The position numbers and the translations under genes were made by a program. The notes under the pieces are model-generated. The model saw only the letters and a program-made list of their open reading frames with translations, did no database searches and had not been told where the DNA came from. A stretch of DNA of 50,826 bases from positions 1-50,826 of the forward strand of contig CALKWO010000261.1 in NCBI GenBank assembly GCA_938003875.1, in the 5' to 3' direction. The stretch is from an uncultured bacterium (lineage in GTDB: Bacteria > Planctomycetota > Uabimicrobiia > Uabimicrobiales > JABWCH01). Shown here piece after piece: positions 24,844 through 33,213 of this stretch (positions are counted from its first letter, which is position 1; every line of letters starts with the position of its first letter).

Positions 24844-25695
24844 TCAATATATTTTTATTTTGCCTTCTCCCCATGCGAGTTTTTCTCTCAGGATACGAAA
24901 GAAGCTACGATCTCCTATTGTGAGTATAGAAAATTTTTTCGATGCTTTCTGTATATGTACTATATCGTTTTTTTGTAAAGGAAAATGAATCTGCCCATCT
25001 ATATTTAGAACAATACCTTCTGGATAGGGCGGTAAAAAATGGATTTGGATTGAATAGTCTGCACTAATCACCAAAGGCCTTAAATTTAAAAGATGCGGGC
25101 AGACAGGGGTAATAGTGAACGCATCGAGGCTAGGAGAAACCACAGGCCCCCCTGCTGACAAAGAATATGCTGTAGAGCCTGTAGGAGTCGCTATGATAAC
25201 GCCATCTCCACCATAGCTGATAATTTGTTCTTTATTGATACTCAGGCTTATATAGAGCATACGGCAGCCTCCAGATTCTTTAACACTGGCTTCGTTTACG
25301 CCTAAATGTTTATAAATAATTTGGCCTTCACGCTCTACAAGGCATTCCAACATCATACGGCTTTCTATTTTCCCATGACCGTCCAAAATTTCTGGTATTC
25401 TTTCAAAAAAATCATGGATGTCCACTTCTGTAAGGAATCCTAGCTTGCCAAAATTAACACCCAAAAGAGGTATAGGAAAAGAAGCAACGGTTCGCGCGGC
25501 TCCTAAAAAAAGTCCATCTCCTCCAAACAAGATCAAATAGTCGGTGAGAGGAAGCTTTTCTCTTTCTATTTCTTCAAAGGTATTGTACCAGCCTAAAATC
25601 TCTGCTCGTTCCTTTAACCAGGGCTGAACTTTCTCTAAGCAGGAACATACTTCTTTTTTTTTGGTATCGGCCAAAACAATAATTCTTTTTCGCAT
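24844..25695 (-). CDS. nadK: NAD kinase
   Basis: Phosphorylates NAD to NADP using ATP or polyphosphate. The diagnostic motifs are GGDG at residues 58-61, the VNEASV segment, and TPTGSTAYSLSAGGP, plus the C-terminal LRPLVIS. The length (283) is normal. GGGG lies just upstream of the ATG. It follows ispA by 14 bases in a housekeeping run. Confidence 0.95.
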   Translation of the reverse strand: MRKRIIVLADTKKKEVCSCLEKVQPWLKERAEILGWYNTFEEIEREKLPLTDYLILFGGDGLFLGAARTVASFPIPLLGVNFGKLGFLTEVDIHDFFERIPEILDGHGKIESRMMLECLVEREGQIIYKHLGVNEASVKESGGCRMLYISLSINKEQIISYGGDGVIIATPTGSTAYSLSAGGPVVSPSLDAFTITPVCPHLLNLRPLVISADYSIQIHFLPPYPEGIVLNIDGQIHFPLQKNDIVHIQKASKKFSILTIGDRSFFRILREKLAWGEGKIKIY

Positions 25696-25709
25696 TTTTT
25701 CCCCAAAGA

Positions 25710-26615
25710 TTAATATTCACGATGTATGATAAAATTTGCTATCTCTTGCAAGATTGTACTATCAGGAATGGAAGAAATTGATTGGTATGCTTCCTTGACA
25801 AGTTCCTGAGCTTTCTCTTTTGCTTTTTCCAGGCCATAGACACCAGGATATGTCAATTTCCCTAAAGACTCGTCTTTGCCTACTTTTTTACCCATTTTTT
25901 CTTGAGAACCAACTACATCAAGAATATCATCTTCTATTTGGAAGGCTAGTCCAATTTTGCTGCCATATTCAGCGAATTTTTGGATGTCTTCCATGTTGGC
26001 ACAGGCTGCAATGGCCCCTGCTTTACACGCAGAACAAATCAAAGCTGCTGTTTTGCAATTATGTATATAGTTCAAAATTTCCTGTGGAGATTTTTCTTTA
26101 CCTAGTACATCTTCCAAAGGGGCTTTTTTTTCTGTAAGAATATCTGCCACCTGTCCTGATACCATACCGCCAATGCCAGAAAGCCAGGCAAGATTTTCGA
26201 TCAGGGAACCCACAATCTCCTTGTCTCTTGTTTTGGATGCTATGAGCCAAAAAGCATGAGTGAGTAAAGCATCGCCTGTCAATATTCCCATTGCTTCACC
26301 AAATTTTTTATGCGTACTCAGTCTTCCACGCCGATAATCATCATTATCCATCGCAGGTAAATCATCGTGGATTAAAGAATAGCAGTGAATAAATTCTATC
26401 GCTCCTGCAAAAGGAAAGATATTTTCATCTTTACCTTTAAGAATACGGCAAATAGTAATGGCCAGTATAGCCCTGATTCTTTTCCCGCCACCAAACATCG
26501 CATAACGCATGGCTTCCCCAAGAAGCTTCGGGGTAATTTCCTGAGAAAGAATCAATTTTAAATAATCATCGGTTTCTTTTTTTAATTCTTGTAAGTAATT
26601 TAAAATATTAGACAT
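25710..26615 (-). CDS. ispA: Farnesyl/geranyl diphosphate synthase
   Basis: Trans-prenyltransferase that condenses isopentenyl diphosphate onto allylic diphosphates. The first Asp-rich motif is D84-D85-L-P-A-M-D90 (the D-D-x4-D form typical of bacterial farnesyl synthases), preceded by FGGGKRIR. The second motif is the E-D-D-I-L-D near residue 225. At 301 residues it is the usual size. It starts 3 bases after the xseB stop. The product chain length cannot be fixed from sequence alone, so farnesyl diphosphate is the likely but not certain product. Confidence 0.92.
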   Translation of the reverse strand: MSNILNYLQELKKETDDYLKLILSQEITPKLLGEAMRYAMFGGGKRIRAILAITICRILKGKDENIFPFAGAIEFIHCYSLIHDDLPAMDNDDYRRGRLSTHKKFGEAMGILTGDALLTHAFWLIASKTRDKEIVGSLIENLAWLSGIGGMVSGQVADILTEKKAPLEDVLGKEKSPQEILNYIHNCKTAALICSACKAGAIAACANMEDIQKFAEYGSKIGLAFQIEDDILDVVGSQEKMGKKVGKDESLGKLTYPGVYGLEKAKEKAQELVKEAYQSISSIPDSTILQEIANFIIHREY

Positions 26616-26618
26616 AGA

Positions 26619-26891
26619 TTAAGCTTTCTTTTGAGTTTTAGCTTGATCCAGAGAAAAAGGAGATTCATGAAGACTTCCATCCTCTCGCTTGCTCAAGGAA
26701 ACGATTTTTTTCTCGACAGACTCAAGAATAGCATAGCAAGTTTTCAAACGATGCATTCCTTCCTCATATCTTGCCAGAGAAAGTTCCAAAGGCAGATCTC
26801 CTCTTTCTAACTCATTGATCAATTGCTCCAGACGTTTTACAGAAGTCTCAAAATTTTCTTTTGGCTGAACAGGTTCCGTTTCTGGTGTCAT
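26619..26891 (-). CDS. xseB: Exodeoxyribonuclease VII small subunit
   Basis: A 90-residue helical protein with the XseB pattern: FETSVKRLEQLINELERGD, then LSLARYEEGM and a Lys/Glu-rich end. It partners XseA, which is not in the window. xseB next to ispA is a common bacterial arrangement. AGGA lies upstream of the ATG. Confidence 0.92.
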   Translation of the reverse strand: MTPETEPVQPKENFETSVKRLEQLINELERGDLPLELSLARYEEGMHRLKTCYAILESVEKKIVSLSKREDGSLHESPFSLDQAKTQKKA

Positions 26892-26916
26892 CTTTTTTCC
26901 TGACCTAAATAAATGA

Positions 26917-27375
26917 TTAAAGACCTCGTTCTTTCAATCGTGCAATGTCTTTCAGATTGCTTAGTGCAGAATTTCTCAAGTCTTTTAGATAGACTTCATG
27001 AAACTCTTCATCATCAGGATCAATTTTTTTCGCAAGCTCTTTGGCATCCTTGTAGTCTCTTTGTATATCGAGAGCAGCCTGCAATGTATATCTTTCCATA
27101 GCTTTTGTCAAGTCTGTAAGCAAGCGAGCTTCCAGTTCCTGCAAATCTTTGTTAGAATGCATTTTCAAGCGTTCTATCTCTTTGTCTGCTTTTACATCAA
27201 TCAGCCTTAGAACGTACTCCTGGGCTTTTTTACTTACTTCCAGTTTATATTTTTTTTTACTGCTCCAGGGAACTTCTTTTTCTGCTTTTTGGATTTGCTT
27301 GCCAATGGAATCAAAAAAGTCTTTTTCTGAAAGACTTAAATCTTTGCCTACATACTGAATAGCAAGATTGTTCAT
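26917..27375 (-). CDS. Coiled-coil protein of unknown function
   Basis: A 152-residue, highly charged, almost entirely helical protein without signal peptide or membrane segment. A segment near the middle (KADKEIERLKMHSNKDLQEL and on) has heptad-like hydrophobics. GGAGAGAG is positioned upstream of the ATG. It lies 25 bases before xseB and 9 bases after a membrane-anchored coiled-coil gene, and these two probably work together. No family was recognised. Confidence 0.7.
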   Translation of the reverse strand: MNNLAIQYVGKDLSLSEKDFFDSIGKQIQKAEKEVPWSSKKKYKLEVSKKAQEYVLRLIDVKADKEIERLKMHSNKDLQELEARLLTDLTKAMERYTLQAALDIQRDYKDAKELAKKIDPDDEEFHEVYLKDLRNSALSNLKDIARLKERGL

Positions 27376-27384
27376 GGCTCTCTC

Positions 27385-27888
27385 CTATCGTTGGTATTTC
27401 TTTTCCATTTTGTTATAAAGATTTTCCAGAAGTTGTTCTCTAAATTTAATCTGCTCCAGACTCAGCTTAGATTGGATCAAAAGCTCTTGCTGTTCTGCTG
27501 CCATCTTTTTAAAATCCGATTCTTCTTCTAGCCTGGCCCTAATGATTTCTCTTTCTTTTTCTAATTCAAAATTTTTTAAATTTTCCAGATTCAATTTCAT
27601 TACAAGATAGAAGTCTTTTTCGCTGATTCCTGATTCTATAAGTTTTTTTAAATATCTTAATATTTCTGAATTATTCCCAAGCAATGCTACATAATGGCCT
27701 AAAAGTTCATAATTTGCTTTTTTGGTATCACCCAACATTTTCTTTTTTTTCCAACGCCATGCAAAATAAGGAAAACCAATGCCATATACCAAAATCTTGA
27801 AAGCCCATAGAAGCATTTTTCCAAAACTAAAAGGCATCAAAATAGCTAAAGTCAAAATAGTTGCTAATGCTATATAAAATTTATCCAT
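27385..27888 (-). CDS. Membrane-anchored coiled-coil protein
   Basis: A 167-residue protein with hydrophobic N-terminal segments (about residues 5-22 and 25-43), then a very basic RWKKKK boundary and a long charged helical domain ending in a coiled coil (about 100-165). The basic boundary suggests that the C-terminal part is cytoplasmic. It is the first gene of the run leading into xseB, ispA and nadK. No family was recognised. Confidence 0.7.
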   Translation of the reverse strand: MDKFYIALATILTLAILMPFSFGKMLLWAFKILVYGIGFPYFAWRWKKKKMLGDTKKANYELLGHYVALLGNNSEILRYLKKLIESGISEKDFYLVMKLNLENLKNFELEKEREIIRARLEEESDFKKMAAEQQELLIQSKLSLEQIKFREQLLENLYNKMEKKYQR

Positions 27889-28004
27889 AAGATGCTGCTA
27901 ATTTCCCAGAGTGCAGAGTCCTTCTCTGGGTTGGTATGTATATAAAAAATCCGTTATTTTTCAAATTTTGAGATAAATCATAAAAAACGCATCTTTAGCG
28001 ACCA

Positions 28005-28205
28005 GAATTAAATAACTTCCCCATTTCTAATTCAATATATAATAGTTATTTATAAGATTTTTATCGCTGTAAAGATTATTTTATAAGGTTCAAACTTCTA
28101 TAACACAATCAGCATACACGAAGAAAAGCCTGTGCAGGCTAAGCAGTGCTATGTTAATAGCATCTGCTTGAGTCTGCGGGAGGAAATGTGGAACTTATTT
28201 AATTC
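28005..28205 (+). repeat. Family C MITE-like element, full copy 1
   Basis: A 201-base element bounded by inverted ends: GAATTAAATAACTTCC on the left, and on the right the reverse complement of GAATTAAATAAGTTCC. Inside, near 28130-28170, are two successive hairpins (AGCCTGTGCAGGCT, and an imperfect AGCAG...CTGCT). Copy 2 at 35238-35437 is nearly identical throughout. It occupies most of the 400-base gap between 27889 and 28286; the rest is AT-rich with no gene. Confidence 0.8.
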
Positions 28206-28286
28206 TTATTTCTTAATAGTATATCTTCCAAAAACAAGAGCGTCAAAGAAAACTTCCATACTACCATAAAATTTGTAAGAAGTTAT

Positions 28287-29849
28287 CTAGAATCTTCCTT
28301 CTGAATCTGTTTTGATAGCAAAAATATAGGTTTTTCCATCTACAATTTGTTCCCCTACAAGCAAAAAGCCTTTATCTTTTGTTGGAATAACCCATCTGGG
28401 AACGCGTTCTCCTAAATTTTTCTTCCATATCCATTGCCCGTTCGCTCCTACCTTGATAAGCCATCCATAGTATTTTTCAGAGCCAAATGTGTTAAAATAG
28501 CCAGTGATGATAAAATCCCCCTCCTGTGTAATCTGAAGGCAGGTAGGTCTTTCCGATCCTGTTTCGCCTATGGTTTTATCCCAGATTTTATTGCCCTCTT
28601 TATCTAGTTTGAGTAACCATACATTGATCCATCCATCGCCAAAAGAGCTGGTATGCCCTGCTAAAATAAAATTTCCATCCTGCGTAGGCCGTAAAGCTAC
28701 TGCGTGGTCATTTTTTTCCCCACCATAGTATTTTTCCCATATTTTTTCTCCATTTTGGGAAAGCTTGACAACACGGATGTTCCAATCTTGAGAATATTCC
28801 TGAATATCCCCTGCGAAAATCAATTCGTTTGTTTCCAGTTCCTGCATCATCAAAGGTTTGTTGGTATTTTTTCCTTCTATATTTTTTTTCCATTTCGCAA
28901 TGCCTTCTTTATCCGTTCGGACGATCCAGGTCTCTTCATGGATTGTATCAAAAGAGTTACTGCTGGCGGCGATGGTAAATCCCCCTTCTTTATTTTCTAA
29001 AGCGTAGTTTGCTTCTTCCCATCTTTTGCCTCCGTATGTTTGCTCCCATTCTTTCATCCCTTCAGGGTTGGTTTTGATACTCCATACATCTTTTTTGCCT
29101 ACACCATAAGACCATGTTGTCCCAAGAATATAATATCCATTGTCTGCTGTTTGGAAAAGAAAATTTGCAAAATCATTGCTTGGGCCACCAAATTTTTTAA
29201 ACCATACTGAATTTCCCTGGCTATCGCTTTTCAAGAGTAAAATTTCTTTTTTTTCTTGTTCTGATTCGACTTCTCCTAAAATAACAAAGCTACTATCCTT
29301 CGTTTCTACCACACAGACAGCTTTGGAATTCTGATACATGGTAAAAATCTTTTGCCAGGGATTGCCTTGTTTTCTATTAAGATTTTCATACCAGTCATAC
29401 ATGGTCTTTTGCTGTTTTTCTACTTCCTGAGGGATATTTTCTTTCCAATGTTTCTGTATTATCTCATTTAAATTTTCAGCCAAAGCAGGCTCTTCAATCC
29501 GATTTTTCACAATAGACAAAAGCCATATAAGATAAAGGGCATCCTGGGTCTGAAAAATTTTAGCAATTTTATTTCGCTGGTATGGTGTCTCTCCTTTTTC
29601 TCTTTTTTCAACCGCAAGGTATTTATACAAAAGTTCATTTTTTTCCAAAGAAGAGGCTATCTTTTTGTAAGCTTCTTCCTCTTTCAACTTATGTGCAAGA
29701 TGGGTGGAGAGAGAATAGTATCCCATTTCCTCCAGAATTACAATGCCTTTCATAAATTTTTGCACATATTGTTGTTCTTTCGACAGGCTTTGGCAAAAAA
29801 TTCCCTGCAACAAGAACGCAAACAAATAAAAAACGGCTATTGTTCTCAA
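28287..29849 (-). CDS. Secreted beta-propeller-like repeat protein
   Basis: A 520-residue protein with a signal peptide (hydrophobic to about residue 19). After a helical region (about 20-165) come six to seven repeats of about 50-55 residues with the phrase G-G-x-x-x-D-x-A...D-x-G-Y/F-x-x-x-G...W-x-x-K-x-x-x-x-G-x-x-x-W-x-K. Examples are KTNPEGMKEWEQTYGG, RTDKEGIAKWKK and KLDKEGNKIWDKTIG. Such repeats form WD40/PQQ-like propellers in secreted proteins. The start is TTG at 29849, supported by AAGGAG at good spacing. The function is unknown. Confidence 0.75.
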   Translation of the reverse strand: MRTIAVFYLFAFLLQGIFCQSLSKEQQYVQKFMKGIVILEEMGYYSLSTHLAHKLKEEEAYKKIASSLEKNELLYKYLAVEKREKGETPYQRNKIAKIFQTQDALYLIWLLSIVKNRIEEPALAENLNEIIQKHWKENIPQEVEKQQKTMYDWYENLNRKQGNPWQKIFTMYQNSKAVCVVETKDSSFVILGEVESEQEKKEILLLKSDSQGNSVWFKKFGGPSNDFANFLFQTADNGYYILGTTWSYGVGKKDVWSIKTNPEGMKEWEQTYGGKRWEEANYALENKEGGFTIAASSNSFDTIHEETWIVRTDKEGIAKWKKNIEGKNTNKPLMMQELETNELIFAGDIQEYSQDWNIRVVKLSQNGEKIWEKYYGGEKNDHAVALRPTQDGNFILAGHTSSFGDGWINVWLLKLDKEGNKIWDKTIGETGSERPTCLQITQEGDFIITGYFNTFGSEKYYGWLIKVGANGQWIWKKNLGERVPRWVIPTKDKGFLLVGEQIVDGKTYIFAIKTDSEGRF

Positions 29850-29865
29850 TTTTTTTCTCCTTTGC

Positions 29866-30018
29866 TGTTACAATCGGTATACACGAAAAGAAGCCTGTGC
29901 AGGCTAAGCAGTGCTATGTAATAGAACTGCTTCAGCCTGAGGTAAAAAACTAATTTTTTTTATTGTACTTATTATCTTTATCGTCGAAATGAGTAAGTTA
30001 TTTAATCCTGATTCCTTA
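29866..30018 (+). repeat. Family C element, diverged partial copy
   Basis: Contains the shared core AAGCCTGTGCAGGCTAAGCA (from about 29891) and a degraded right end (AAGTTATTTAATCC near 29994-30007). The left half is missing. The rest of the gap to 30189 is AT-rich and presumably holds the promoter of the next gene; I could not define it. Confidence 0.6.
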
Positions 30019-30189
30019 TTATATTTTAATATATATCCTATCAATAAGAAAGTTTCGTTTTTTCTAAAAGGAAATTTTCATTGATAGGAATCAAAATTTT
30101 TGTTTTAATATCGCTTTCTTAGTAATCATAATTGCATTTTCTTAATGGAAAATATTTTATATAAATTATCTTAAATTTTGAGGCATGAC

Positions 30190-31077
30190 ATGCTTATTTT
30201 AAATTGGCAGGAACTTGTTCCTGAAACTCTTTGGAAAAACTATCATTTTATGGAGAAGTACCCCTGGCCTGGCTCTATCCTTGCAGCAAGCATTCCCATC
30301 CATTCGCCTCACACTCTTTTTCATGTTTCTGAAAAACAATTGCAAATTTTAGAAATCTTGCAGGGAAGAATACTACTGCCTGGACAGGCTGAGGTGGAAG
30401 AAGTCATGTTGCCGCTGGAAAGCATTGCTTTTATATGGCACAACAATAAAGTGGATTGCTTACATGAAGGTGAGCCAAAAGATCTTGGCCTATGGCTACA
30501 AAAATATGGCACATGGTCTAGCAGTCATAAACTCATAATATTCACCTTGCAGGAATTTCCCATTTCTTTTGTTTATAAAAAAAACTATCAGGGCAATATA
30601 GGCAGCGTTGCTTTAGAGGCAAAAATAAAAGTGGACAGAAATGCACTATCTTCTTTTGTAAATACATGGCTTAGAAGTAGATGTGCTTTGCATCTGCATG
30701 AAATTTCCCTTTCGTTCGAAACATGCCTGGAAGAAAACAATTTTCTATGTGGTTTTTCTCATAATTTTGAAAAAATTTTTCTGGATGAATCCTATCGCCA
30801 GCAAGTTTTTCCTGCTGAAGCCAAACTCATTCTGGAAAATTTTCAAAAGAAAGGCCTGCTATTGAGTTTTGAAGCAGTAGAATGGCATTGGAAAAAAGCT
30901 CGACAAACTCAGGCAATGCCAGTAGCATCTCCTTCTGGCATACCTTATACTGAAACAGTAACCCAAAAAATAGAACGCCAACGTGTAGAAAAGATCATTG
31001 AAGATGTCTCGTGCATTAAAAATAAAAAAGAAAAAGAAATTTTTCCCCCTGACAGAGAAAGCAAATTTTTTCAATAG
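30190..31077 (+). CDS. Uncharacterised protein, weakly SPFH/virion-core-like
   Basis: A 295-residue protein without signal peptide. Its middle (a beta-rich stretch with LLPGQAEVEE, then SIAFIW and VALEAKIKVDRNALSSFV) faintly resembles SPFH/virion-core-type proteins, but I cannot confirm this. The C-terminal ~60 residues are basic, charged and low-complexity. I use ATG 30190, with GAGG at 30180-30183; the upstream TTG at 30178 has no ribosome site. It precedes the site-2 protease by 56 bases and is probably co-transcribed. Confidence 0.6.
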   Translation: MLILNWQELVPETLWKNYHFMEKYPWPGSILAASIPIHSPHTLFHVSEKQLQILEILQGRILLPGQAEVEEVMLPLESIAFIWHNNKVDCLHEGEPKDLGLWLQKYGTWSSSHKLIIFTLQEFPISFVYKKNYQGNIGSVALEAKIKVDRNALSSFVNTWLRSRCALHLHEISLSFETCLEENNFLCGFSHNFEKIFLDESYRQQVFPAEAKLILENFQKKGLLLSFEAVEWHWKKARQTQAMPVASPSGIPYTETVTQKIERQRVEKIIEDVSCIKNKKEKEIFPPDRESKFFQ

Positions 31078-31133
31078 AGCAAATTTATTGTTCATTCCGT
31101 TTTGTGACAATTTTGAAAAAGGTAACATTATTT

Positions 31134-32972
31134 ATGAATTCAAGAATACTTTCGTATTTCCCTATTCTTCTAGGCATCTCTCTTATTCAGTCCTTGCAAA
31201 TAAGCCTAGGATGGCTTATTGTTGTCTTTGGCATAGGTTTTCTTATTTTTATTCATGAACTAGGACACTTTTTAGTGGCTAAATATGAAAAAGTCCGAGT
31301 AGAGGCCTTTGCTCTGGGATTTGGCTACCCGATTTTTCGTAAAAAATGGGGCGAAACAGAATATCGTCTGAATCTTTTACCTTTAGGCGGTTATGTAAAA
31401 ATGGCGGGAGAAATTCCAGGAGAAATCAGCACAGGTGATCCTGACGAATTTATGTCAAAAAAACCAGGGGCAAGAGCAAGAATCGTAGTCGCTGGTGTTG
31501 TGATGAATTTCATTTTTGGCTTACTCGGCGTTATTCTTGCTTTTCAAGTAGGAGTGCAATTCCCTGATGCTGTTATAGGACAGGTTATCCCTGGAGGCCC
31601 TGCCTGGCAGGCAAGCCTAAAATCAGGAGACAGGGTCATAGAGATTGATGGAGAAAAGATTACCAAATTCAAGCAAATTAAGCTAGGTGTAGCCTTTGGA
31701 GATGCAGAAAAAGGAATGCAGTTTAAAATACAAAGGCAAGACCAAATTCTTTCTTGTCAGATAAAGCCAGAATACAATCAAGAGATGGGACTTTTCTTGA
31801 TCGGAATTTCTCCTTATCTGGAAAAAATCCAGGTTATGCCAGAAACGATTTTTTATGAAGCTGGCCTGAGAACTTCAGATCGCATTATTGAAGTAGATGG
31901 GAATAAAATTACTGAAGGGCATGAGCTGTATTCTATTCTATCTTCAGTGAAAAAAAACGTGATTAAAATAGTTGTGGAAAGAGAAGGAAAGGAGCTTTCT
32001 TTTTCTATCACTCCTAAAAACAAAACAGTCTACCGATTAGGCCTTTATCCAAAAGATCTTTTAGTAAAAGCGGTCAGAGAAAATTCTTTGGCCTCTAAGG
32101 CAGGCTTTTCGACAGGCGACTGCGTTATTAGCGTAAACCAAAAGAATATATATTCTTCTCAGTCTCTTCTTGAAAGCCTTAAGGTAAACAAAAAGTCATC
32201 TCTTATCGTAAAAAATCAAGAAAAAGAAAGGGAATTGCTGCTAGATTTTGAAGCATTAAAAACAGATGTTTCCTCTTTCTTGCAAGATATCTATTTTGTT
32301 CCTGAGCTGGCTGTCGGCAGCACTATCCCCGATTTTCCAGCGGTAGACAAACTCATGCCTGGCGACCAGATTGTATCTGTCAATGGCAAAAAATTAAAAG
32401 AATGGTCGGATTTATCCGAAGAAATTTCACAAGCCAAAGAAAAAGCTCTTAACATAGACTTTATACGCGATGGACAAGCGCAAAGCATAGAGTTGACCGC
32501 TAAGAAACAAGAAATTAGTGATTGGGACAGTCTGGCCCTGCTTCCTAAAATGAGCGAAACCCAAAGCTATGGAATCATGGAATCCTGTAAGCTAGGAATC
32601 AAAGATGCCAAAGAGATGATTATGGATATTTTTCTTATGCTACGAGGACTCTTCAGCCGACAGATTTCTGCTAAAAATTTAGGAGGCCCGATCATTATCT
32701 TTACTGCGTCTTATAATCAATTGCAAATGGGTCTTGGATATTTTATCTACTTTCTGGCTTTGATTAGCATCAATCTTGCAGTAATCAACATCTTCCCTCT
32801 GCCTGTTTTGGATGGAGGAATTCTTGTGCTGTTGCTGCTGGAAAAAATTCGCGGCAAAAAAATCTCCGAAAAAATTTTAATCTGGTTCAACAATATAGGG
32901 ATTGCATTGCTCCTGAGCCTATTTTTGTATGTAACCTATCATGATATTTTAAGACTTATAGGTTGGTTGTAG
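31134..32972 (+). CDS. rseP: RseP-type site-2 protease with four PDZ-like domains
   Basis: An integral-membrane zinc metalloprotease (M50) that cuts transmembrane substrates, classically anti-sigma factors. The zinc motif is H41-E42-L-G-H45 in the first membrane segment, with LLPLGGYVKM after it. The third ligand lies in the C-terminal FPLPVLDGG. Between them are four PDZ-like units, each marked by a G-D-x-x-I/V...I/V-N/D-G-K/E pattern (for example SGDRVIEIDG, TSDRIIEVDG, PGDQIVSVNG). The third unit is weaker. E. coli RseP has two. The protein (612 residues) is accordingly long. ATG 31134 follows GAAAAAGG; an upstream GTG (31104) adds ten residues without a ribosome site. Confidence 0.9.
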   Translation: MNSRILSYFPILLGISLIQSLQISLGWLIVVFGIGFLIFIHELGHFLVAKYEKVRVEAFALGFGYPIFRKKWGETEYRLNLLPLGGYVKMAGEIPGEISTGDPDEFMSKKPGARARIVVAGVVMNFIFGLLGVILAFQVGVQFPDAVIGQVIPGGPAWQASLKSGDRVIEIDGEKITKFKQIKLGVAFGDAEKGMQFKIQRQDQILSCQIKPEYNQEMGLFLIGISPYLEKIQVMPETIFYEAGLRTSDRIIEVDGNKITEGHELYSILSSVKKNVIKIVVEREGKELSFSITPKNKTVYRLGLYPKDLLVKAVRENSLASKAGFSTGDCVISVNQKNIYSSQSLLESLKVNKKSSLIVKNQEKERELLLDFEALKTDVSSFLQDIYFVPELAVGSTIPDFPAVDKLMPGDQIVSVNGKKLKEWSDLSEEISQAKEKALNIDFIRDGQAQSIELTAKKQEISDWDSLALLPKMSETQSYGIMESCKLGIKDAKEMIMDIFLMLRGLFSRQISAKNLGGPIIIFTASYNQLQMGLGYFIYFLALISINLAVINIFPLPVLDGGILVLLLLEKIRGKKISEKILIWFNNIGIALLLSLFLYVTYHDILRLIGWL

Positions 32973-33037
32973 TTGCTTCTAACAGAATCTGTTGTGTGTA
33001 TAGTCTATAAAAATATAAGGCTGAATACCGCCTGCTG

Positions 33038-33066
33038 GAGCAGATGCTATTATCATAGCACTGCTC
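33038..33066. repeat. Hairpin related to the family C core
   Basis: GAGCAGATGCTAT (33038-33050) faces a near-complement ending in CACTGCTC (33059-33066). The same loop sequence occurs in the core hairpin of family C. It lies about 65 bases after the protease stop and may act as a weak terminator. No T run follows. Confidence 0.5.
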
Positions 33067-33122
33067 ATCTGGCACAGGAAAAATTTGCTAAGAGCAGGGT
33101 TGTAAAGCTTAAAAAAAATTCT

Positions 33123-33152
33123 TTGCAAAAAAATCTTATATCATGCTATAAT
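33123..33152 (+). promoter_or_regulatory. Sigma70-type promoter for pepD
   Basis: TTGCAA at 33123-33128, 18 bases, then TATAAT at 33147-33152, about 60 bases before the pepD ATG. The -10 matches the consensus exactly. Confidence 0.55.
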
Positions 33153-33213
33153 AAATTTCCCTTGGGTATTGTTTGTTTTTTTTCTAACCATATTTTCTTG
33201 AATAGGAGAAATC

